From contig JBBPFI010000016.1 of assembly GCA_037974965.1 (NCBI GenBank), positions 248,001-312,000 of the forward strand: 64,000 nucleotides of DNA. The letters are read 5' to 3'. Below the pieces are notes generated by a model. It did not search any database and had not been told where the DNA came from. It saw only the letters and a program-made list of their open reading frames with translations. Shown piece after piece: positions 58,035 through 64,000 of the stretch. The position numbers and the translations under genes were made by a program. Positions within the stretch are counted from its first letter, which is position 1, and every line of letters starts with the position of its first letter. This DNA comes from Dacryopinax spathularia (Eukaryota; Basidiomycota; Dacrymycetes; Dacrymycetales; Dacrymycetaceae).

Positions 58035-58934
58035 ATGATATCCAGGTTCACTCGCGTCTTTGTTGCCGTCTCTTTGCTTCTTATTGTTCGTCCTCTTTTT
58101 TTTGGAAGGCATGGAAGGCAAGGAGTAACGCGTGTTCAGCTCGCTCTTATTTCCGTATTCTTCAATCCACCCGTGCGGACGTACTTCGATCCATGGACGG
58201 GCGTGGAGCTGAGCGAAGGCGGGGTCGAGCACCGAGGGTCGGACGATATGCTCGACCTTGAACGCATTATAGGAGGCGATGTGATCATGAGTAAATTGAC
58301 AAATGAGACTGCAAAGTACGCACCAACCAATGGCTGCACCTTGATATGCTCATTCCTATGGTAGAGCGGAACTAGGCCGTGCAGCCTGGAAGGTCCTGCA
58401 TTTGGTCACGCTGCGGTACCCAGATGTGGGCTAGAACATGATGATGTCCTCATTTCATGGCTGACCCGCCGTATACAGAAACCAACGCCGGACCAGCGGG
58501 ATACGCTCAAGTCATTCTTCTACCTGTTTGCTCGCTTATATCCCTGCGGGCAGTGCGCGAAGGAGTTCCAGCAGTTGTTGAAAGAATACCCGCCACAGGT
58601 ATGCCATTGCCATATATATTCGAGATCAATCTGAGACGTAGTGGCAGACTTCATCCCGGAAAACTGCGTCATTATGGTGCGTGCCCATCTCCATATGGTT
58701 GCCGTCGCCTGAGGCTAAATACCTTTACACAGGCTATGCCACCTCCACAATCTTGTTAATGAGCGTCTACACAAGCCGGCGTTTGACTGCACCAAGCTCG
58801 ACGAGACATACGACTGCGGCTGTGGCACAGATCCGGAAAATGAGGATGACGATATAACTTTGCCGTTGGTGGAGGGCGTCTCCAAGGACAGGATTACGGG
58901 CGAAGGGTTGCAAAAGGGCGGCCTACCCGTCTGA
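58035..58934 (+). CDS. ERV2: ERV2-like FAD-linked sulfhydryl oxidase
   Basis: Exons 58035-58315, 58365-58425, 58479-58598, 58648-58676 (29 nt) and 58733-58934 give 230 aa. An N-terminal signal anchor (VFVAVSLLLIVRPLFF) suggests the ER enzyme Erv2 rather than mitochondrial Erv1. It oxidises thiols with O2 through FAD and can feed disulfides to PDI. The fold is clear: AELGRAAWKVLHLVTLRYPD, TLKSFFYLFARLYPCGQCAK (redox CxxC), EFQQLLKEYPPQTSSRKTAS and LWLCHLHNLVNERLHKPAFD. CTKLDETYDCGCG carries the shuttle-type C-terminal cysteines. The start region before residue 80 is less certain. Confidence 0.9.
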
Positions 58935-59308
58935 ATTATTGCTGTGCGACTACCCGCGCTCGTGCCGGCGGGTCTGGATCTCTGCATGGGTGTACGTTAT
59001 GTAGGTCGTGATGATACCCTCTAGCACGCGTATTCACTTGCCGACGTCGTGCAGTCGAGAATCGCATTGACGCTAAGCATGGCGACTCCGCCAACCATAA
59101 ACATAAGTGTGCAGTCGCGTGGCTCACAAAATCCCCGGTGTAACGCGTGTTTGACAGAATAGAACAGGGTACAACAACAGGTATACAGGAGCTGCGTGAC
59201 AGCTATTAAATAACGAGCTCTTCCTCGAGCGCATAATTAGCTAGGTCGTCGTACAATTGTCTTCTCTTCTCGCGAGCTCGCAGCTCTCGCTGTTGGCGCC
59301 TCAGCGAA
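58935..59308. other. intergenic region, possibly with a 3' coding tail
   Basis: 374 bp between convergent genes. On the minus strand, 59310-59215 contains a charged, protein-like frame (RRQQRELRAREKRRQLYDDL then ANYALEEELVI) directly downstream of the next gene but in another phase; see findings. Confidence 0.45.
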
Positions 59309-60452
59309 CTAGAAGGAGTACAACCGCTGAATGCGTACCTCATCTATCTCGTCTCCGCTGATTTCCTGGACTTTGTGTCGCTTGCCAAGAGTGGCTTTCG
59401 ACCTGGTGGCCTTCCTGGTGGTGTTCTTCCGTTCCTGCTCGCTCGCTATGTTTTCCTGCTCGCTCTTCTTGCTCTTGGCGGTGGAACGCGGCTTACGACG
59501 CGGCAAGCGAGCGACTTCAAGCTTCCTGCGTGGCTTGTGGGACTGTTTCTTGGGTTCGTCCGCTTCTGCTTCGCTCAGGACCTCGTCCGCCTCTGGCTGC
59601 TCCACCACATTTGTGACGTTCGCCAGAACGGCATCAACTTCCGCCATACTCTCCTCCTCCTGCAGCCTTCTGCGCAAGGGAGTTGCAAACGGCACGCCGT
59701 CGGAGAACTGCAGGCTTGGCTCGTCCGACAGAGCTTCCGCTTCCTGCTGCATTTGTTGCTCGACCCTGTCCTTGGCTTGAGAACGGAATGACCGGATCTT
59801 CTTCTCCAGAGCAAAGAATCCGAATGGATCGGAAGACGGTGACAAGGAAGGGTCTCTTTCTGGTTCTGGTTGGGCCGTTGCTTGTGCTCGGGAGCGAACG
59901 ACGCCTGGACGTCGGACTGACCGGCCCAGGATCTTGGAAGGTGGAAGGCAAAGCGGCGCCGGCTGGACAGATTCGCTCGATGAAGATGGTATCCGTGAAG
60001 GCGGTGACGAAGGAGGTAGATCATCTACCACAGGACGCTTTGGTGACGAGGTGGTCGGAGCGTGGCTCTCGAGCGGGACAAGTATGTTACACTGCACAGA
60101 CTGAAGACTGTCGTTGCCAGTCTTGTTGAGCAGATCTTCGACACGATCTTCGGAGGTGTCTGGGGCTCCCCGTGGTGATGACACGGCTATAGGTTGGAAG
60201 GCTGCGTCCGTCGACGAGGGGCCATCTAGCTTTGATGTGAGCAGATTACAGACAATGAATCGATGTATGCGCACTCTCAATGACCTCGTCGCTGTCCACC
60301 CTCTTCTTGCTCCTGGGACGACGAGGTGGTTGAGCAGGTTGAGCCTTTGGTTGACTGCTGCTGGTACTTCTAGTTGTCCTCCTGGGTTGTTGAGGTACGC
60401 CTTCGCTTAAGTCTGTTCTTTGTGCTGCCTGCCTGCGTGTTCGTGGTGCCAT
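59309..60452 (-). CDS. disordered nuclear-looking protein, unrecognised
   Basis: Exons 60452-60285 and 60229-59309 give 362 aa as read. The N-terminus is basic (MAPRTRRQAAQRTD, PPRRPRSKKRVD). The middle is Ser/Pro-rich with DPFGFFALEKKIRSFRSQ, whose FGF pattern recalls cohesin-regulator docking motifs. The C-terminus is Lys/Arg-rich with NLS-like strings (RRKLEVARLPRRKPRSTAKS). No enzymatic domain. The intron donor (GTCATT) is weak and the true 3' end may lie downstream, near 59215. Function unknown; a chromatin or cell-cycle factor is only a guess. Confidence 0.55.
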
Positions 60453-60868
60453 GATGGTCGAAGAGGACAAAGAAGCGTCTCTGAGAAGCCGTAAGGCGGA
60501 GGGGAAGGGGGAAGCTGATGACGAACAACGATGCCCCTCGACACGTATCGTGACGCGTCGCAGTCAATCACGTGTTTTGACTTATTTCACGGAAGCTTTC
60601 TGGTTACTGCCAAGGTATGTACCGAGAGCGGCGTCTGCTCCTGCCTTCACAACGAACGATATTAATAATGGACTGGCAACCATCGCTCTTCTGCATTGTA
60701 ACGGCATCATGGGAACACGTTATCTCCTGAACATTGGTTGGCAACAGCATGGAGAGTGCGGACCGAACTATCGACGGTAGAAGCATCTTCACCTTGACCG
60801 TATTCCTTATAACAAGTCAGTATCGGCCGTAGTGGACAGTTATGCTCGCACTGATTTCCGGCTGAGAT
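60453..60868. other. divergent intergenic region
   Basis: 416 bp between a minus-strand gene and the transporter gene, holding both promoters. No gene seen. Confidence 0.4.
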
Positions 60869-62715
60869 GTGCTCGTGATCGCGCCATTTTCGGTGCCGAT
60901 ACCAAAGCCGCTATGGGGCTCCTTCAAGAAGCTGCTCGTCGCGCTCAGGATAATAGAGCCGGCAAGTAGGTGGCACGGCAGTGCAAGGTTCCGACTTGAC
61001 TTCAGCACCGTCCCCGTCATCGCCGTGTTGTTGCTTCTCGCTACAACATGTATCGGAGGTCAAGAGGTCTACAAGGGCATTGTAGGCTCTAATGGCATCA
61101 AGCCCTACGATATCATGTGCTTGTTCATCTCGCTTGTATGCGTGGCCCTGTCCATTATCGTCCATGGCTTATCAGCGGCAGGCATATATCTCAATATCGC
61201 TGGATGCGACCGGTCTCCTTCGCTTTCTCGCCTTCTGGGTCGCGAAACGTGGTGGAACATCAGGTGTAGGTCTGTCGTTTGTGTTCAAGTACGGTCCCTG
61301 ATACACGAACAGCGCAGACTATACTCCCTTCTGTATTTCTTCTTCCTCACCTACGGCCTGATCGTCGGAAACGACCCGGTTATACTCAGCGGTACTCCTT
61401 TCCTGGCTTACTTGACGCGGGTGGCGGATATGGATCCCATTGCTTGGGTGTTCGCACAATTTGCGGCCTGCAACATGGGTTTGTGTCTTCCCATAGACTC
61501 CTTCGCTTCTGATCCTCATTGCCATCGCAGCCTCCGTGGTGCTTGTATCCTCCAATCCGACCAACCTCGTCCTGGCGGGAGCCTACTCCCTATCCTTCCT
61601 CAGTTACAGCGCGAACACCATCCTCCCTTTCCTGGCATCGGCCGCGAGCGTCTTCCCCGTCCTCACGTTCATGACGTTCCCGGTCCCACGTTCAGTTCCG
61701 CACACCGTGAACCAGCCAGACGTAGACCCACGCGTGGCGCTCATCGACAAGAGCGGTGCGATATTTGGCGGTGTGCTCTTGCTGACGACGCTCGCGGTGC
61801 TCGTTAGTACGAGTGCGGTAGGACTTGGTGTGCAGGTGTGGCAGGTTACTTTGCCGGCGGGATTGTTGATGCTTGCGAGGGACGTGGTGCATGATTTGCA
61901 CCTTGTTGCGATCGTTTCGCGGATGCTCTTGCTCAGCGTGGGCAAGGACTCCGACGCAAGCAACGCACGTCGGTCAACGGATGTTGTGGACGTGGATGCA
62001 GTACAAGAAGAGGATGCGGTAGAGATGGCACACTTTCCAGCTCAGGACGGGCGGTCTCCTTCGATGACTTCCCAGGGCGATGCGGACACTGCCGCGACCA
62101 CCTCCCGCACACCGAGAAGAATGCTCCAGTCAATCATGGCAAGTCTCGAACATCGGCTTCCCACGCTCACGGCTATTGTGCCTCGCCTGCCACTCGCCTT
62201 GCTGCCGTTTGCATTTTCGATGTTCACCCTCGTCCAAGGTATCAGCGTCACTGGCTGGTTGGCCGTCTTCACGCGTTGGTGGGCTGCCTATGCGGAGAAG
62301 ACTGGACCGGTTGGAGTCGTTTTCCTGATGGGGCTGATCTCAGTGCTGCTATGTAACGTACGTCTGCCCTTGTGCCTAAGCTTCGAATGTGCTCACGGCA
62401 GCATAGTTCTGCGGCACCAACATCGGCGCCACCATTCTGCTCGCGAGCATACTCCAATCCTGGACGGAACAATACGGCCCCTCACCGCGTATGAGTGTCG
62501 GAGCCTTGTACGCGCTCGCCCTCGGATCAAACTACGGCGCATTCAGCACAACCTTCCCCGCCTCACTCGCTGGCCTGCTCTGGCGCAGCATCCTGCTTCA
62601 GAAAGGTATCGAAGTCCGGACCATGCAGTTTGCGAGGCTTAATCTGGCCACTGTCGCCGTGGCAATGGCGGTTGGCTGTGCTGTGCTGATTGGGCAGCTG
62701 TATGTGGTGTACTAA
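60869..62715 (+). CDS. ArsB/CitM-type anion transporter
   Basis: Exons 60869-61135, 61182-61265, 61313-61478, 61531-62357 and 62407-62715 give 550 aa. It is an ion-transporter (IT) superfamily membrane protein related to ArsB, CitMHS and plant Lsi2. The diagnostic stretch FISLAYISISLDATGLLRFL, AFWVAKRGGTSGRRLYSLLY, TYGLIVGNDPVILSGTPFLA, SVVLVSSNPTNLVLAGAYS and the C-terminal CGTNIGATILLASILQSW are all there. Ten or more hydrophobic segments flank an acidic cytoplasmic loop (about residues 300-360). The substrate could be arsenite, silicate, an organic anion or another; sequence alone does not decide. Introns at 61136-61181 and 61479-61530 repair the frame at conserved motifs. Confidence 0.88.
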
Positions 62716-63560
62716 GGCGAATGTCGTGTTCTAGACCTAGTTTGACGGGTGACACTGGCGTTGAGCAAGGCCAGTATGGACAACTGTTGCCTTGTGTCGC
62801 AGGTTGGCACAGGTCCTATTTCGATCACACCCAAAGAGGCATCCTTTTGTTACTCCGCTCCTGGTCCCAGACCGAGTGCCGTATACGTGCCGGCTGGCAC
62901 GAAACCAGTTCAGATTAATGATTGAGCACGTGCCATTGTCCTTCGGTTTCCCACAAGGGTTGCGAAGCAAACCCATTGCTCCCGTCCTTCTTCCTCAACA
63001 TCCTTCTCCCATCTTCCCGCAACCTGTACGGCCGGTGCCGAACGTATTGTCCTCTCTCCTCTTTTGTTATCTGTGACTGTTGCGAGCATGGGAATGAGCA
63101 ATGCCTATATCTGCCAGTGATTAGCCGCTATTGGAAGTATGCGGCAAGCTAAACCCACATGCGCCTCGACTCAACTTCGATCAACTTCTGTGTAGCTCCC
63201 ATCACTCTGGCAGCCTCACTCCTCTTGTTCACTCCCTCTGTACTGGCACACGAAGCCTTCTATCTCTCATGATATGCTTAACGGCGGGTTTTGTTCGTCC
63301 TGAAACATGTGTTCGCTCAGGGCGAGTCCTTATTCCGGTCTCCTGGGTCAACTGGCGTTGATTGGCCTATAAAATGGCCACTGGCTGGTGGGCATTGGCA
63401 CCAAGCAACCCACTGACGCCCATTCCACTATTTCTACTCCCTGCACTCCTCTGTCGACTGAGCTGGGTCCAGTCTGTCTTTCATATTCCCCTACACCAGT
63501 CCACCCGCTCACAATTCACTCATTACTGGTTCTGCCAACCTGTCCGCTGAACTGCCCAGC
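62716..63560. other. intergenic region
   Basis: 845 bp between two plus-strand genes. No supported gene. The last ~100 bp are a pyrimidine-rich leader. Confidence 0.4.
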
Positions 63561-64000
63561 ATGCTCTCGCTTCTTACCCATCTGCTCACTCACCAACTGC
63601 CCCCCGTCTTCTCCCTCGTCTCATTCCTCCTCGCTCTGCTCGCCCTCCTCTCCCCCGTGCCCATCTTGCACACCAACGTCAACCTCCTCACCATCACTCC
63701 CTCGCCGCTGTCATTCTCGAAGCGGGACGTGGCGGCATTCGAGGAGATGAGTCGGTTCAACGTGCGCGGTCTTCGCGAGGCGCATATGGAGATGGCGAGG
63801 GATACGAGTGTGGACGGACCGAGCGTGTTCATGGGTCTGCTCGGTAAGCGCACCAAGTACCGCCGTCTCGACCGCCCCATGCTAATCGATCTCTGACAGG
63901 ATCTTGCTCGCGCACGAACAATGATGCGACCGTGTTTTGCACCAACAGCACGTTCGAGCCCACTTACGGTACCTATCTTCCCGACCGGTCTTGGTGTGCG
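63561..64000 (+). CDS. SUR7/PalI-like membrane protein, partial
   Basis: Exon 63561-63843, intron 63844-63899, and a second exon from 63900 that leaves the window. The N-terminus has a strong membrane segment (VFSLVSFLLALLALLSPV). An extracytoplasmic part follows with SVFMGLLGSCSRTNNDATVF and CTNSTFEPTYGTYLPDRSWC. The pattern of GLLG-x-C followed by a second Cys resembles SUR7/PalI-type claudin-like proteins of the fungal plasma membrane, which act in eisosomes or pH sensing. Only ~127 residues are visible, so the family call is tentative. Confidence 0.5.

Noticed and set aside
57891-58232. Minus-strand extension of DPH5 upstream to 58232
   Set aside because: DPH5 proteins start at MFYVVGLGL; the extension is antisense to the first ERV2-like exon and has no homology pattern.
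1-64000. CRISPR arrays, rRNA and tRNA genes
   Set aside because: No regularly spaced repeats and no conserved rRNA segments were seen; I found no convincing paired A-box/B-box tRNA pattern, though a tRNA scan would be decisive and could not be run.

Overview
This window is nuclear DNA of a filamentous or yeast-like fungus, almost certainly a basidiomycete and probably Agaricomycotina. The reasons are intron-dense genes with very short introns (mostly 45-60 nt), very small exons, LaeA/UMTA-type methyltransferases, and a fungal Harbinger transposon. Most genes cannot be read as one open frame. I rebuilt exon chains by pairing GT..AG (once GC..AG) with family-conserved residues, and for every multi-exon gene given with an exon chain the exon lengths sum to a whole number of codons. 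All splice sites are predictions, with no transcript evidence.

Layout. 0.6-4.8 kb: two tandem SAM-dependent methyltransferase paralogues. 5.2-7.2 kb: cytosolic asparaginyl-tRNA synthetase. 7.33-10.26 kb: a 2.9 kb decayed PIF/Harbinger-type DNA transposon with 16-bp terminal inverted repeats and a 3-bp target duplication, carrying a broken SANT/Myb-like gene and a broken DDE transposase in convergent orientation. 10.4-12.3 kb: chaperonin subunit CCT8. 12.5-18.5 kb (minus): an F-box protein and the SWR1 remodelling ATPase. 19.3-21.9 kb (minus): a 3-hydroxyacyl-CoA dehydrogenase and a UPF0303/HbpS-like protein. 23.0-24.7 kb: a secreted subtilisin-like protease. 25.1-26.6 kb: a 12-exon L-type lectin cargo receptor. 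26.8-30.1 kb (minus): transportin (Kap104). 30.1-32.4 kb: a gene-poor stretch.

32.4-39.5 kb is dense in RNA and nuclear genes: KRI1 (ribosome biogenesis), a strikingly shortened SRP72, a pinin-like splicing protein, CTK3 (CTD kinase subunit) and LSM4. 40.0-43.6 kb: two unrecognised small proteins and a Sld7-like replication protein. 43.9-47.0 kb: glucosidase II alpha (GH31). 47.7-49.5 kb: a flavin monooxygenase. 50-52 kb (minus): a possible RRM-like protein. 52.8-54.8 kb: an 11-exon secreted GH5 glycosidase. 55.3-56.7 kb: a type II membrane protein. 56.8-58.9 kb: divergent DPH5 and an ERV2-like sulfhydryl oxidase. 59.3-60.5 kb (minus): a disordered nuclear-looking protein. 60.9-62.7 kb: an ArsB/CitM-like anion transporter. 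63.6 kb to the end: start of a SUR7/PalI-like membrane protein.

Most genes are unrelated housekeeping neighbours and I see no biosynthetic cluster, CRISPR or rRNA. The most distinctive points are the transposon with TGCGCA palindromes scattered through it, the microexons (8, 12, 14, 18, 20, 21 and 24 nt; one splits the SWR1 P-loop), LSM4 with a start-codon-only coding exon and a GC-AG intron, and an SRP72 that keeps only its two ends.
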